Source: JAQVXR01 sp050945755
GTDB taxonomy: Bacteria; Bacillota; Dehalobacteriia; Dehalobacteriales; Dehalobacteriaceae
NCBI GenBank assembly: GCA_050945755.1
Contig: JBMNTN010000005.1
Span: 1-64,000 of the forward strand
Length of the DNA stretch: 64,000 nt
Direction: 5' to 3'
Numbering within the stretch: the first letter of the stretch is position 1; every line of letters begins with the position of its first letter. The notes beneath the pieces are model-generated. The model was not told where the DNA came from. It saw only the letters and a list, made by a program, of their open reading frames with translations, and ran no database searches. The translations under genes and the position numbers were made by a program. Of the stretch, positions 54,411 through 64,000 are shown one piece after another.

Positions 54411-56072
54411 ATGAAAAGTTCTAAAATAAAAGAAGGATTGGAAAAAGCTCCACATCGGTCTTTATTAAGGGCTCTGGGGTTAACAAATGAAGAGATTAGT
54501 CGACCTATTATTGGAGTGGTCAATTCCTTTAACGAGGTTGTCCCGGGACATATGCATCTGAGAACGATAGCCGAAGCGGTAAAAGCAGGGGTAAGGATTG
54601 CCGGGGGGACCCCTTTAGAGTTTCCCACAATTGCGGTGTGTGACGGGATTGCTATGGGCCATGAAGGGATGAAATATTCCCTGGCCAGCAGAGAATTGAT
54701 TGCCGATTCTATTGAGGTTATGGCTTTAGCTCATGCTTTTGACGGGTTAGTGTTTATCCCCAACTGCGATAAAATTGTACCTGGCATGCTTATGGCTGCA
54801 GCTCGTTTAGACCTGCCTGCTATTTTTGTCAGCGGTGGTCCCATGCTCACCGGCCACTATCAAGGGAAAGAACTGGACTTAAATTCAGTTTTCGAAGCGG
54901 TAGGGGCGGTAAGCGTCGGGAAAATGACTGAGGCTGAATTAGAAGAAGTTGAGAATAATGCTTGCCCGGGTTGCGGGTCATGTTCCGGCATGTTTACCGC
55001 AAACTCCATGAATTGTCTTACCGAAGTACTGGGCATGGGACTGCCGGGAAACGGCACTGTTCCTGCTGTTCACTCCGGCCGGATCAGACTTGCCAAACAG
55101 GCCGGGATGCAGGTGATGACTCTGGTAGAGAAGGATCTTCGTCCATCTCAAATTATGACGGAACAAGCCTTCCAGAATGCTCTCACCGTTGATATGGCTT
55201 TGGGATGTTCCACCAATACGGTTTTACATCTTCCTGCCATTGCTCATGAGGCAGGGGTCAATATTAATCTAGACATTGTCAATGATATTAGTGAACGCAC
55301 TCCTCACCTGTGCAAACTGGCACCGGCAGGTGACCACCACCTACAGGATTTGGATGGGGCCGGGGGAGTTTTGGCTGTGATGTCGGAATTGGATTCCATC
55401 AATTTGATAAATCGGGATATTATGACAGTTACGGGAAAAACGGTTGGCGAAAACCTAGCCGGCCGGTCCGTGCTGGACTATAAGATCATTCGCAGTGTCA
55501 AGTCTCCCTATGGTTCCAAGGGAGGGTTGGCGATCCTTAGGGGCAACCTGGCCGTGGACGGAGCCGTGGTGAAAAAGGCGGCGGTAGCTCCGGAGATGAT
55601 GAGACATAGTGGCCCGGCCAGGGTATTCGACAGTGAGGACGAAGCTGTAAAGGCAATCCTCAATAAAAAAATATTATCCGGTGATGTAATTGTCATTCGT
55701 TATGAAGGCCCTAAAGGGGGGCCGGGAATGAGAGAAATGCTTACACCCACCTCAGCTGTTCAGGGTATGGGATTAGGATCCTCCGTGGCGTTGATTACCG
55801 ACGGACGTTTTTCCGGAGCCACCCGGGGTGCCTCAATCGGCCATGTTTCCCCGGAAGCGGCGGAAGGCGGCCTAATCGGCTTGGTTGAAGAAGGAGATAT
55901 CATCAGTATAGATATCCTAGCCGGAAAGTTAGAACTTCTCGTTGATGAAGAGGAGTTAGAACAGCGTCGCTTAAAGTGGGTGAAACCCGAACCTAAAGTA
56001 ACCAAAGGATATTTGGCCAAATATGCCCGGAGGGTAACTTCGGCAGCTACCGGGGCAATTCTGGTCAAGTAA
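54411..56072 (+). CDS. ilvD: Dihydroxy-acid dehydratase
   Basis: IlvD dehydrates dihydroxy acids to the 2-keto acids of Val and Ile synthesis using an Fe-S cluster. The 553-residue protein carries the cluster and metal motifs [22 protein letters not shown] and [16 protein letters not shown], plus [15 protein letters not shown] [11 protein letters not shown] near the C-terminus. The short family form suggests a [4Fe-4S]-type enzyme sensitive to oxygen (inference). It begins 27 nt after ilvE. Confidence 0.95.
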   Translation: MKSSKIKEGLEKAPHRSLLRALGLTNEEISRPIIGVVNSFNEVVPGHMHLRTIAEAVKAGVRIAGGTPLEFPTIAVCDGIAMGHEGMKYSLASRELIADSIEVMALAHAFDGLVFIPNCDKIVPGMLMAAARLDLPAIFVSGGPMLTGHYQGKELDLNSVFEAVGAVSVGKMTEAELEEVENNACPGCGSCSGMFTANSMNCLTEVLGMGLPGNGTVPAVHSGRIRLAKQAGMQVMTLVEKDLRPSQIMTEQAFQNALTVDMALGCSTNTVLHLPAIAHEAGVNINLDIVNDISERTPHLCKLAPAGDHHLQDLDGAGGVLAVMSELDSINLINRDIMTVTGKTVGENLAGRSVLDYKIIRSVKSPYGSKGGLAILRGNLAVDGAVVKKAAVAPEMMRHSGPARVFDSEDEAVKAILNKKILSGDVIVIRYEGPKGGPGMREMLTPTSAVQGMGLGSSVALITDGRFSGATRGASIGHVSPEAAEGGLIGLVEEGDIISIDILAGKLELLVDEEELEQRRLKWVKPEPKVTKGYLAKYARRVTSAATGAILVK

Positions 56073-56110
56073 ACTTCGGGTACGGGGAAAAAGCAAAATG
56101 ACATTTGCTG

Positions 56111-56132
56111 TGCCGGGACGCATGTCCCGGCA
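56111..56132 (+). other. Intra-operon hairpin between ilvD and ilvN
   Basis: TGCCGGGAC (56111-56119) pairs perfectly with GTCCCGGCA (56124-56132) around a 4-nt loop, 27 nt before ilvN. There is no T-run, so it is more likely an mRNA-processing or stability element. Confidence 0.45.
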
Positions 56133-56159
56133 TATATGTAATAAACGGGAGGTATAACC

Positions 56160-56651
56160 ATGCGGCATACGTTGTCGGTAATGGTGGAAAACCGTGCCGG
56201 GGTATTGACCAGAGTGGCCGGGATGTTTAGCCGCCGGGGGTATAATATTGAAAGTTTGGCGGTAGGAACTACGGAAAATCCCAAGATATCCCGGATGACC
56301 ATTGTAGTTGAAGGCGATCATCATGTTATTGAACAAGTCACAAAACAGTTGCACAAATTAATTGAGGTTATTAAAATCAGTGATATTACTAATGAAGAGT
56401 ATGTGGGGCGGGAACTTGTTTTGATAAAGGTAAATGCCGACCCGGCCCAGCGCAGTGAGATTATGCAGATTGTGGACATTTTTCGGGCTCGAATTGTCGA
56501 TATCGGATATAAATCGCTGATAATTGAAGCTACCGGTGACCAGAGCAAAATATCCGCCATAGAGACTTCTCTCAAGCCTTTTGGGATCAGGGAAGTGGTC
56601 AGAACGGGGAAGATTGCCATGGTGCGCGGCCCGAAAACCAAATTGGAATAG
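56160..56651 (+). CDS. ilvN: Acetolactate synthase small (regulatory) subunit
   Basis: IlvN binds valine and activates and regulates the catalytic subunit. The 163-residue protein has the N-terminal ACT domain ([31 protein letters not shown]) and the C-terminal ALS_ss domain. GGGAGGT precedes ATG 56160. It comes before ilvB, the reverse of the usual ilvB-ilvN order. It ends in TAG. Confidence 0.93.
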   Translation: MRHTLSVMVENRAGVLTRVAGMFSRRGYNIESLAVGTTENPKISRMTIVVEGDHHVIEQVTKQLHKLIEVIKISDITNEEYVGRELVLIKVNADPAQRSEIMQIVDIFRARIVDIGYKSLIIEATGDQSKISAIETSLKPFGIREVVRTGKIAMVRGPKTKLE

Positions 56652-56665
56652 AGGGGGTAAACCCT

Positions 56666-58354
56666 GTGGGAATGACAGGAGCCCAAGCCCTTGTGCGAGG
56701 CTTGGAAGCGGAAGAGGTAGATCTTATTTTTGGGTATCCCGGTGGTGCGATCTTGCCGGTTTATGATGCCCTGATTAACTCATCCATAAAACATATCCTT
56801 GTCCGACAGGAGCAGGCAGCTGTTCATGCTGCCGGCGGTTATGCCCGGGTGCGGAGGAAAACCGGGGTGTGTATTGCCACTTCCGGTCCCGGTGCTACTA
56901 ATTTAGTGACCGGGATTGCCAACGCATATATGGACTCAGTTCCTGTAGTGATTATTACCGGGCAGGTATCCACGGACATGGTAGGCACAGATGCTTTTCA
57001 GGAAGTAGATATTACCGGGATTACTCATCCCATTACCAAGCATAATTATTTAGTACAGGATGCCAACGATATTCCTCGGATTATTAAGGAAGCATTTCAT
57101 ATTGCCGGGACGGGACGGCCGGGCCCTGTTTTAATCGACTTGCCGAAAAACATTGCGGAAAATGAATGCCGGGAAGAAATTCCTCAAAGGGTAAATTTAG
57201 CTGGATACAAACCAACAGTTAAAGGGCATCCCGCCCAGATAAAAACAGCCTGTCGTATTATGAAGGAGGCCCGGTTTCCGGTGATTCATGCCGGCGGCGG
57301 GATCATCGGCTCTGATGCCGGTAGCGAATTAATTAAGCTGGCAGAAACAATTCAGGCTCCGGTTGCCACTACCTTAATGGGTCTTGGGGCAATACCGGCG
57401 GACCATGAGCTTTTCCTGGGCATGCTAGGCATTCATGGAACGACAGCAGCAAACAAAGCAGTTTCCGAGTGCGATTTGCTGATTACGATTGGTGCCCGTT
57501 TTGATGACCGGGTGACGGGGGCGGTAGGAAAGTTTGCTCCCGATGCTAAGATTATCCATATTGACATCGACCCGGCGGAAATCGGCAAAAACATCCGCGT
57601 CAATGTACCTATTGTCGGCCATGTCAAAATGGTGCTACAGGCGATTAACAACCAAGTAGAAAAAGGGGAAAGGTCCCAATGGTTAGCTCGGATTAAACGC
57701 CTCAAGGAAGAAGCTGCCTATTCCTATCCGGAAGCGGGCGACACCTTGACCACCCGGGGGATCATTGAACGCTTAAGCGCTTTCACAAAAGGAAACGCCG
57801 TTGTAACTACGGATGTTGGCCAGCATCAGATGTTTGCCGCCCAATTCTACCGTGTCAAACATCCCAGAACCTTCTTGAGTTCCGGTGGCTTAGGAACCAT
57901 GGGCTACGGTTTTCCGGCTGCAGTGGGAGCCCAACTGGCTGATCCGGACGCGTTGGTTCTCTGTATTACGGGAGACGGCAGTTTCCAAATGAGCATGGCG
58001 GAATTGGCTACTGCCAAGGAACATAATCTGCCGATAAAAGTACTGGTTTTTAATAACAATTGCTTAGGTTTAGTGCGTCAACTGCAGCATTTTTACTGTG
58101 ACCGGCGTTATACGGCTGTCACTATGACCGGGAATCCGGATTTTGTCAAACTAGCTCAAGCCTATGGTATTCCCGGCTATCGCATATCCAATATTGAGGA
58201 AATTGACCAAGTCTTAGCTGAGGCGCTTAACAACGGCAAACTGAGTATTGTTGAGTGCATGATTGAGAAAGAAGAACTGGTTTACCCCACTGTATTAAAC
58301 GGTAAGGGGTTAGATGAAATGGTAATTAGTACGGGAGGTTATTATGGGGAATAG
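56666..58354 (+). CDS. ilvB: Acetolactate synthase large (catalytic) subunit
   Basis: IlvB is the thiamine-diphosphate enzyme joining two pyruvates, or pyruvate and 2-ketobutyrate. The 562-residue protein has [15 protein letters not shown] at the start, the catalytic glutamate in [15 protein letters not shown], a FAD-like central domain and the TPP motif [12 protein letters not shown] ending in FNNNCLG. GTG 56666 after GAGGGGGT is preferred to ATG 56672. It overlaps leuA by 11 nt, which shows tight coupling. It ends in TAG. Confidence 0.95.
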   Translation: MGMTGAQALVRGLEAEEVDLIFGYPGGAILPVYDALINSSIKHILVRQEQAAVHAAGGYARVRRKTGVCIATSGPGATNLVTGIANAYMDSVPVVIITGQVSTDMVGTDAFQEVDITGITHPITKHNYLVQDANDIPRIIKEAFHIAGTGRPGPVLIDLPKNIAENECREEIPQRVNLAGYKPTVKGHPAQIKTACRIMKEARFPVIHAGGGIIGSDAGSELIKLAETIQAPVATTLMGLGAIPADHELFLGMLGIHGTTAANKAVSECDLLITIGARFDDRVTGAVGKFAPDAKIIHIDIDPAEIGKNIRVNVPIVGHVKMVLQAINNQVEKGERSQWLARIKRLKEEAAYSYPEAGDTLTTRGIIERLSAFTKGNAVVTTDVGQHQMFAAQFYRVKHPRTFLSSGGLGTMGYGFPAAVGAQLADPDALVLCITGDGSFQMSMAELATAKEHNLPIKVLVFNNNCLGLVRQLQHFYCDRRYTAVTMTGNPDFVKLAQAYGIPGYRISNIEEIDQVLAEALNNGKLSIVECMIEKEELVYPTVLNGKGLDEMVISTGGYYGE

Positions 58355-59888
58355 AATATATATTTTTGATACCACACTGAGAGACGGGGAGCAGTCTCCC
58401 GGGATCAGCTTAAATAAAAAAGAAAAGCTAAAAATTGCTCACCAATTGGCCAAACTGGGGGTAGATATTATTGAAGCAGGTTTTCCTATTGCATCCCCTG
58501 GTGATTTTGAATCTGTAAAGGCCATTGCCCAGCAGATTGACGGTCCGGTCATCTGCGGTCTTGCCCGGATTGGTTTTAAGGATATTGACCGGGCTTGGGA
58601 AGCAGTTAAGTATTCCAAACGACCCCGTATTCATACCTTCGTAGCCACTTCAGATATTCATATGAAATATAAACTGCGTAAAACTCCTGAAGAGGTGTTG
58701 GAAATGGTTGCCCGGGGAGTTGAGCGGGCTAAACAATACACTGACGATGTGGAATTTTCTGCAGAGGATGCGTCCCGCAGTGATCTGAGTTTTTTGTGCC
58801 GGGTTTTTGAGACAGCGATCGAAGCGGGAGCAACTACGATAAATATACCTGATACTGTCGGTTATTCCACTCCGGAAGAGTTTGGCAGGTTCATTGCTGC
58901 TATTAAGAATGGGGTTAAAAATGTTGACAAAGCAATTATCAGTGTCCACTGTCATAACGACCTAGGTTTAGCTGTTGCCAATTCTCTTGCGGCAGTGAGA
59001 AATGGGGCGAACCAGGTAGAGTGTACATTAAACGGCCTGGGAGAGCGGGCGGGAAATGCCGCCCTGGAGGAAATTGTCATGGCTCTTTATACCCGCCGAG
59101 ACGACTATGGATTTGAGACCAATATCAACTATCAGGAGATTTACCGGAGCAGCCGGCTGGTCTCAAACAGTACCGGGATGCCGGTACAGCCCAATAAAGC
59201 AGTGGTGGGGAAAAACGCTTTTGCCCATGAATCCGGGATTCATCAAGATGGGGTCATTAAGGAACGGACAACGTACGAAATTATGAATCCCCAAATGGTG
59301 GGGATCAACCAGAGCAATTTGGTTTTTGGCAAACATTCCGGTCGCCATGGGTTTAAGAAACGCTTAAAAGAACTTGGCTATGAACTGAATGAAGCAGATT
59401 TAGATAAGGCGTTTGCCCGCTTTAAGGAACTGGCCGATAAGAAAAAGACCATTACTGACCGGGATTTGGAAGTTTTGGCAGAAGATCAGATCCAGAATAT
59501 CCCGGAAAAATGGCAGTTGGATTATCTTTATATTTGCAGTGGGACGGGAGTTACGCCAACAGCTACCGTGCGTATTTCCAGTGAAGGGGAAACGAAGGAA
59601 GAGGCATCTTGCGGTGACGGGCCTATTAACGCCGCATTTAACGCACTGGAGAAAGTTACCGGGATCAAAGCCACTCTGATCCATTACTCGCTGAATGCGG
59701 TAACTGAAGGAAAGGATGCTATCGGAGAAGTCACGGCGAAAATTGAGTTTAACGAAAAAGTATTTACCGGTAGGGGCATCAGCACCGACGTTTTGGAAGC
59801 CTCGGCTCGTGCTTACTTAAATGCCATTAACAAAGTAATTTATGAAAATCATGGGCAAAATGGAAACGGTGCATATATTGGAAAGTAA
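58344..59888 (+). CDS. leuA: 2-isopropylmalate synthase
   Basis: LeuA condenses acetyl-CoA with 2-ketoisovalerate, the first committed step to leucine. The 514-residue protein has the DRE-TIM motif [12 protein letters not shown], the metal histidines in [13 protein letters not shown] and a C-terminal allosteric domain (about 390-514) that normally binds leucine. Together with the T-box this gives both transcriptional and enzyme-level leucine control. ATG 58344 follows GGGAGG inside ilvB. Confidence 0.93.
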   Translation: MGNRIYIFDTTLRDGEQSPGISLNKKEKLKIAHQLAKLGVDIIEAGFPIASPGDFESVKAIAQQIDGPVICGLARIGFKDIDRAWEAVKYSKRPRIHTFVATSDIHMKYKLRKTPEEVLEMVARGVERAKQYTDDVEFSAEDASRSDLSFLCRVFETAIEAGATTINIPDTVGYSTPEEFGRFIAAIKNGVKNVDKAIISVHCHNDLGLAVANSLAAVRNGANQVECTLNGLGERAGNAALEEIVMALYTRRDDYGFETNINYQEIYRSSRLVSNSTGMPVQPNKAVVGKNAFAHESGIHQDGVIKERTTYEIMNPQMVGINQSNLVFGKHSGRHGFKKRLKELGYELNEADLDKAFARFKELADKKKTITDRDLEVLAEDQIQNIPEKWQLDYLYICSGTGVTPTATVRISSEGETKEEASCGDGPINAAFNALEKVTGIKATLIHYSLNAVTEGKDAIGEVTAKIEFNEKVFTGRGISTDVLEASARAYLNAINKVIYENHGQNGNGAYIGK

Positions 59889-59950
59889 TTAATTTCTGGG
59901 GGAACGGGTTTTTAAGCCCGTATGTCCTGGGAGACGGAGGTGCAGCATAG

Positions 59951-61216
59951 ATGAAAATGACAATTACGGAAAAGATTTTGGCGGCCCATGCTCAAGTTGA
60001 GAGGGTAGTACCGGGACAGCTTATCAATGCTCAAGTGGATGTTGTTCTGGGTAACGATGTAACAGCACCGGTGGCAATAAGAGAATTTAACGGCCTGGGT
60101 GCACAAAAGGTTTTTGACCGGGAGAAGGTTGTGCTGGTGCCCGATCATTTTACCCCAAACAAAGATATTAAGTCGGCGGAACAGGTCAAGGTAATCAAAG
60201 AATTTGCCAAGGAACACAGTATTACTAATTATTTTGAAGTTGGCCGGATGGGTATCGAACACTGTCTTCTTCCCGAAGCAGGGTTGGTACTCCCCGGGGA
60301 TGTGGTCATCGGTGCCGACTCCCATACTTGTACGTACGGTGCTTTAGGTGCTTTTGCTACCGGGGTGGGGAGTACGGACATGGCGGCAGGGATGGCGACA
60401 GGTGAGGCTTGGTTTAAAGTGCCTCCAACTATCAAATTTGTTTTCCGAGGGACAGATTTTAATCCTTGGGTCAGTGGGAAAGATCTTATCCTTTATGCCA
60501 TCGGACAGATTGGAGTGGACGGTGCCCTTTATCATGCCATGGAGTTTACCGGTGAAGGGATCAATGCTCTTTCCATGGACAGCCGTTTTTCTATGTGCAA
60601 TATGGCAATTGAAGCAGGGGGCAAAAACGGGATCATAGCTCCCGACGATAAAACCCTTGCTTACGTGAAGGAACGGGCTAAAAGAGAGTTTAAAGTTTAT
60701 CAAAGTGATCCCGGTGCAGAGTATGCCCGGGTCATCGAATACAATGTTTCCGATATCGAACCCCAGGTGGCCTTTCCCCATCTGCCGGAAAACACCCGGA
60801 ACGTTTCAGACGCTGGGGATATCTGTATCAATCAGGTAGTGATCGGGTCGTGTACCAACGGCCGGATGGAAGATTTAAGAATTGCCGCTTCCATCCTGGA
60901 AGGGAAAAAGGTACATCCTGATGTTAGGTGTATTGTCATTCCCGGCACGCAAAAAATTTATCTGCAGGCAGTAAAGGAAGGCTTAGTAGAAATATTTATT
61001 AATGCCAATGCAGTAGTCAGCACCCCTACCTGTGGTCCCTGCCTCGGCGGACATATGGGGATTTTAGCCAAAGGGGAAAGGGCTCTTTCGACCACTAACC
61101 GGAATTTTGTCGGCAGGATGGGCCATCCGGAAAGTGAAGTTTACCTATCCAATCCAGCCGTGGCGGCAGCCTCTGCTGTGCTTGGCCGTATTGGGCATCC
61201 TCAGGAGGTGAAATAA
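59951..61216 (+). CDS. leuC: 3-isopropylmalate dehydratase large subunit
   Basis: LeuC carries the [4Fe-4S] cluster of isopropylmalate isomerase. The 421-residue protein is of the bacterial/archaeal short type. [29 protein letters not shown] and [13 protein letters not shown] hold the three cluster cysteines. GGAGGTG precedes ATG 59951; another ATG at 59957 is possible. leuD starts at the next base after its stop. Confidence 0.95.
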   Translation: MKMTITEKILAAHAQVERVVPGQLINAQVDVVLGNDVTAPVAIREFNGLGAQKVFDREKVVLVPDHFTPNKDIKSAEQVKVIKEFAKEHSITNYFEVGRMGIEHCLLPEAGLVLPGDVVIGADSHTCTYGALGAFATGVGSTDMAAGMATGEAWFKVPPTIKFVFRGTDFNPWVSGKDLILYAIGQIGVDGALYHAMEFTGEGINALSMDSRFSMCNMAIEAGGKNGIIAPDDKTLAYVKERAKREFKVYQSDPGAEYARVIEYNVSDIEPQVAFPHLPENTRNVSDAGDICINQVVIGSCTNGRMEDLRIAASILEGKKVHPDVRCIVIPGTQKIYLQAVKEGLVEIFINANAVVSTPTCGPCLGGHMGILAKGERALSTTNRNFVGRMGHPESEVYLSNPAVAAASAVLGRIGHPQEVK

Positions 61217-61714
61217 ATGATTATCAAAGGAAGGACTTGGAAGTTTGGAATCAACATTGATACTGATGCCATTATTCCTGCCCGGTACTTAAATACATCC
61301 CTGCCGGAGGAATTGGCAAAACACTGTATGGAGGATGCTGACCCCACTTTCCCCCAAAAAGTAGCAGAAGGGGATATTATTGTTGCCGGAAAGAACTTTG
61401 GTTGCGGGAGTTCACGAGAACATGCTCCCATTGCCATTAAAGCAGCAGGAGTATCTTGTGTGATCGCCCCTACCTTTGCCCGGATCTTTTATCGGAATGC
61501 CATTAATATTGGGTTACCTATTATGGAATGCCCGGAAGCCGCAGCCGGAATTAAAGAAGGAGACATTGTAGAGGTAAATACAGACACCGGAGTAATTATA
61601 AATATTACCACAGGTGAGGAGTTCCAGGCGGCGCCATTCCCTGAGTTTATGCAGGAAATTATCTCTGCCGGCGGTTTGATGGCTTATGTTAAAGAAAGGA
61701 CGAAGAACCAATGA
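61217..61714 (+). CDS. leuD: 3-isopropylmalate dehydratase small subunit
   Basis: LeuD is the swivelling partner of LeuC. The 165-residue protein has [13 protein letters not shown] and the catalytic-loop motif [14 protein letters not shown]. It follows leuC without a gap and overlaps leuB by ATGA, so the three are translationally linked. Confidence 0.95.
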   Translation: MIIKGRTWKFGINIDTDAIIPARYLNTSLPEELAKHCMEDADPTFPQKVAEGDIIVAGKNFGCGSSREHAPIAIKAAGVSCVIAPTFARIFYRNAINIGLPIMECPEAAAGIKEGDIVEVNTDTGVIINITTGEEFQAAPFPEFMQEIISAGGLMAYVKERTKNQ

Positions 61715-62784
61715 AAAGATATCAGGTTGCTGTGCTGCCAGGGGATGGAATCGGTCAGGAGATTGTCCCCCAGGCGGTAAAGGTATTAAAAAAAGTAGGG
61801 GAAAAGTATCACCTGGAATTTAAGTTTACGGAGGCACCGGTAGGCGGTGCAGCCATTGATATTGCCGGGGTACCCCTTCCCGAGGATACGATGAAGCTTT
61901 GCCAGGAAAGCGAGGCCATTTTATTAGGCGCAATCGGCGGGCCCAAGTGGGATCAGCTTCCCATTGAGATTAGACCGGAGGCGGCAGCACTTCTTCCCTT
62001 GAGGAAACGTTTAGGATTATATGCCAACATCCGTCCTGTTTTTCTTTATCCCGAATTAGTGGCAGCTTCCACTTTAAAAGAAGAAGTTATCGCAGGCACA
62101 GATATGGTTGTCATTCGGGAATTAACCGGCGGGTTATATTTCGGCGAGAAGCGGCGGGAAAAAACAGAGACCGGGGAAATGGCTCTCGATACCCTGATCT
62201 ATACTACAGAGGAAATTGAGCGGATTGTCCGGCTGGCTTTTGAAACGGCTAAGGGGCGCCGAAACAAGGTAACTTCTGTGGATAAAGCCAATGTTTTGGA
62301 AAGCGGGCGCCTGTGGCGAGAAACAGTGATGAAAATCGCGCCCGATTACCCGGAAGTAGAATTGGATCATATGTATGTAGATAATTGTGCGATGCAGTTG
62401 GTGCGCTCCCCGAAACAGTTTGATGTAATTGTCACGGAAAACACCTTTGGCGATATTTTAACAGACCAAGCGTCTATGATTTCCGGCTCCATTGGGATGT
62501 TGGCTTCAGCCAGTATTGGTGGGAAGGTTGGTTTATACGAACCTGCACATGGTTCTGCTCCGGATATTGCCGGTCAGAATAAGGCAAATCCGCTGGCGAC
62601 AATTTTATCCGGTGCGATGATGCTGGAATATAGTTTTCAACAGCTTGCAGCAGCTCAGGAAATCAAAGATGCAGTAGCTAAGGTGCTGCAAAAAGGATAC
62701 CGGACAGTGGATTTAGCGGAAGCCGGTAAAAAAATAGTGGGGACAGAGGAAATGGGAAATTTGGTAGCTGACGAGATTAGGTAA
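61711..62784 (+). CDS. leuB: 3-isopropylmalate dehydrogenase
   Basis: LeuB oxidises and decarboxylates 3-isopropylmalate with NAD+. The 357-residue protein has [15 protein letters not shown] at the start, the substrate loop [27 protein letters not shown] and the metal and NAD site [13 protein letters not shown]. The start overlaps leuD. cimA begins 13 nt later. Confidence 0.95.
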   Translation: MKRYQVAVLPGDGIGQEIVPQAVKVLKKVGEKYHLEFKFTEAPVGGAAIDIAGVPLPEDTMKLCQESEAILLGAIGGPKWDQLPIEIRPEAAALLPLRKRLGLYANIRPVFLYPELVAASTLKEEVIAGTDMVVIRELTGGLYFGEKRREKTETGEMALDTLIYTTEEIERIVRLAFETAKGRRNKVTSVDKANVLESGRLWRETVMKIAPDYPEVELDHMYVDNCAMQLVRSPKQFDVIVTENTFGDILTDQASMISGSIGMLASASIGGKVGLYEPAHGSAPDIAGQNKANPLATILSGAMMLEYSFQQLAAAQEIKDAVAKVLQKGYRTVDLAEAGKKIVGTEEMGNLVADEIR

Positions 62785-62797
62785 GGAGTTGAATCCT

Positions 62798-64000
62798 GTG
62801 ACAAAAGTGGCAGTTCTGGATACTACTTTGCGTGACGGTGCCCAGGGAGAGGGAATTTGCCTGTCGGTTGAGGATAAGTTAAAAATTACCGCCAAATTGG
62901 ATGCTCTTGGTGTCGCATATATTGAAGGTGGGTGGCCGGGGTCCAACCCGAAAGATATGGAATACTTTCGCCGGATGAAAAAGGTATCTTTAAAGCAGGC
63001 TAAGTTAGTTGCTTTCAGCAGTACACGCCGGCCAAGAATTGATGCTGCAGATGATGTCAATATGAAAGCCCTTTTGGCTTCAGGGATCAAGACAGCCACA
63101 ATATTCGGCAAGTCTTGGGATTTGCATGTTACCCAGGCTCTTAATACCACCTTGGAGGAAAACCTCTCCATGATTTCCGATACTGTTAAATTTCTGAAAT
63201 CCAAAGGCTTGGAAGTAATATATGATGGGGAACACTTTTTTGATGGATACCGTCATAACGGGGATTATGCTCTCAAGACAATCCAGGCTGCTGCCGAAGC
63301 AGGTGCTGACTGGGTGGTATTATGCGATACTAATGGTGGAATGCTTCCGGAGGAAGTGGAACGTGTTGTCCGTTTTGTTGCGGAAAAGATAGCAGTACCC
63401 ATTGGAATCCACGCTCATAACGATGGGGAGTTGGCGGTGGCCAATTCCCTGGCTGCCGTTCGGGCCGGAGCAACCATGGTTCAAGGAACAATCAACGGCT
63501 ATGGAGAGAGGTGTGGTAATGCCAATCTTTCCTCCATCATTCCTAACCTGGAATTAAAAATGCATTGCCGTTGCCTTCCTTCAGGCATGTTAAAGCTTTT
63601 AACCGAAGCTTCCCATTATATTAGCGAGCTGGCTAATGTGGCTCATCTATCCCAGCAACCTTTTGTGGGACTAAGTGCTTTTGCTCATAAGGCAGGTATT
63701 CATGTTAGTGCTGTCGCGAAAAATCCGGTTACTTATGAGCATATTGAACCAGATTTAGTGGGCAATAAGAGAAGGGTGCTGGTTTCCGAGTTATCCGGCC
63801 TGAGCAATTTAAAGTATAAGGCTGAGGAACTAAATATCAAAGCAGAATTTGGGACTGCCCAAAGTCGGACAATAATCAATCACATTAAAGAACTGGAACA
63901 TATGGGATTTCAGTACGAGGGAGCGGAAGCTTCTCTGGAACTGCTCTTAAGGAAAGCCTTTGAACAGCTTGAGGATTACTTTAAATTGGAATCATTTAAA
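62798..64000 (+). CDS. cimA: Citramalate synthase, cut by the window end
   Basis: This partial gene gives 401 residues before the window ends. It matches the long LeuA-like citramalate synthase that makes isoleucine precursor from pyruvate and acetyl-CoA. DTTLRDGAQGEGICLSVEDK, EGGWPGSNPKD, YDGEHFFDGYRHN and HAHNDGELAVANS separate it from the neighbouring LeuA. GTG 62798 follows AAGGAG. The C-terminal regulatory domain lies beyond the edge. Its presence shows a threonine-independent isoleucine route. Confidence 0.9.
   Translation, partial: MTKVAVLDTTLRDGAQGEGICLSVEDKLKITAKLDALGVAYIEGGWPGSNPKDMEYFRRMKKVSLKQAKLVAFSSTRRPRIDAADDVNMKALLASGIKTATIFGKSWDLHVTQALNTTLEENLSMISDTVKFLKSKGLEVIYDGEHFFDGYRHNGDYALKTIQAAAEAGADWVVLCDTNGGMLPEEVERVVRFVAEKIAVPIGIHAHNDGELAVANSLAAVRAGATMVQGTINGYGERCGNANLSSIIPNLELKMHCRCLPSGMLKLLTEASHYISELANVAHLSQQPFVGLSAFAHKAGIHVSAVAKNPVTYEHIEPDLVGNKRRVLVSELSGLSNLKYKAEELNIKAEFGTAQSRTIINHIKELEHMGFQYEGAEASLELLLRKAFEQLEDYFKLESFK

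Noticed and set aside
1..64000. A tRNA-Pyl (pylT) gene
   Set aside because: I looked for CTCTAAAT and its reverse complement context in intergenic regions and found only chance matches inside coding genes. A covariance search would be decisive.
1..64000. CRISPR arrays, rRNA genes, prophage
   Set aside because: No regularly spaced repeats, rRNA-like sequence or phage structural genes were seen.

Overview
The window looks like a chromosomal piece of an anaerobic, low-to-moderate-GC Bacillota bacterium (class Clostridia, Peptococcaceae-like) that lives as a methylotrophic acetogen. Support comes from a Wood-Ljungdahl pair (formate-THF ligase; methylene-THF reductase of the fused MetF-MetV type), corrinoid methyltransferase genes, a Leu T-box leader, frequent GTG/TTG starts, strong AGGAGG ribosome sites and many intrinsic terminators. 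No rRNA, tRNA, CRISPR array, phage or intact insertion sequence was seen.

Layout: (1) 1-10.6 kb, arginine biosynthesis argC-J-B-D-carB-F-G, closed by a strong terminator; carA is not here, argH lies apart at 33.5 kb and an ArgA-like acetyltransferase at 42.2 kb. (2) 10.9-27.4 kb, a one-carbon/methylamine island: a sigma-54 activator gene, its terminator, a good -24/-12 promoter, then a dimethylamine methyltransferase gene (mtbB) interrupted by an in-frame TAG that must be read as pyrrolysine, its corrinoid protein (mtbC), pylB, an MtgA/AcsE-type methyl-THF:corrinoid methyltransferase, a TauE/SafE permease, a one-helix small protein coupled to a sodium:solute symporter, fhs, pylD, metFV and a hydantoinase/oxoprolinase-family protein. 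(3) 27.8-33.2 kb, small accessory genes: a membrane-anchored hypothetical, a nitroreductase, a HEPN-like hypothetical, a PEP-synthase/rifampicin-phosphotransferase-like protein and a DUF1638 protein. (4) 33.4-52.6 kb, mixed housekeeping: argH, a second SSS symporter, DegV, Nudix, adenine deaminase, an orphan pyruvate-kinase C-terminal-domain protein, archaeal-type FBP aldolase/phosphatase, a giant alpha-2-macroglobulin coupled to an exported MEMO-like protein, a two-helix K+ channel, an amidohydrolase, a homocysteine methyltransferase and two very small proteins. (5) 53.0 kb to the edge, a T-box-controlled branched-chain operon ilvE-ilvD-ilvN-ilvB-leuA-leuC-leuD-leuB-cimA, with cimA cut by the window end and ilvC absent.

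The most interesting part is region 2. The inferred pathway is dimethylamine -> MtbB (pyrrolysine) -> methyl-MtbC -> MtgA-like enzyme -> methyl-THF, which joins the folate pathway served by fhs and metFV. Pyrrolysine synthesis is only partly encoded here (PylB and PylD). PylC, the PylS parts and tRNA-Pyl were not found, so they must lie elsewhere if the system works. A PAS-containing sigma-54 activator, palindromes at the end of its gene and a near-consensus sigma-54 promoter suggest the methylamine operon is switched on by a specific signal.
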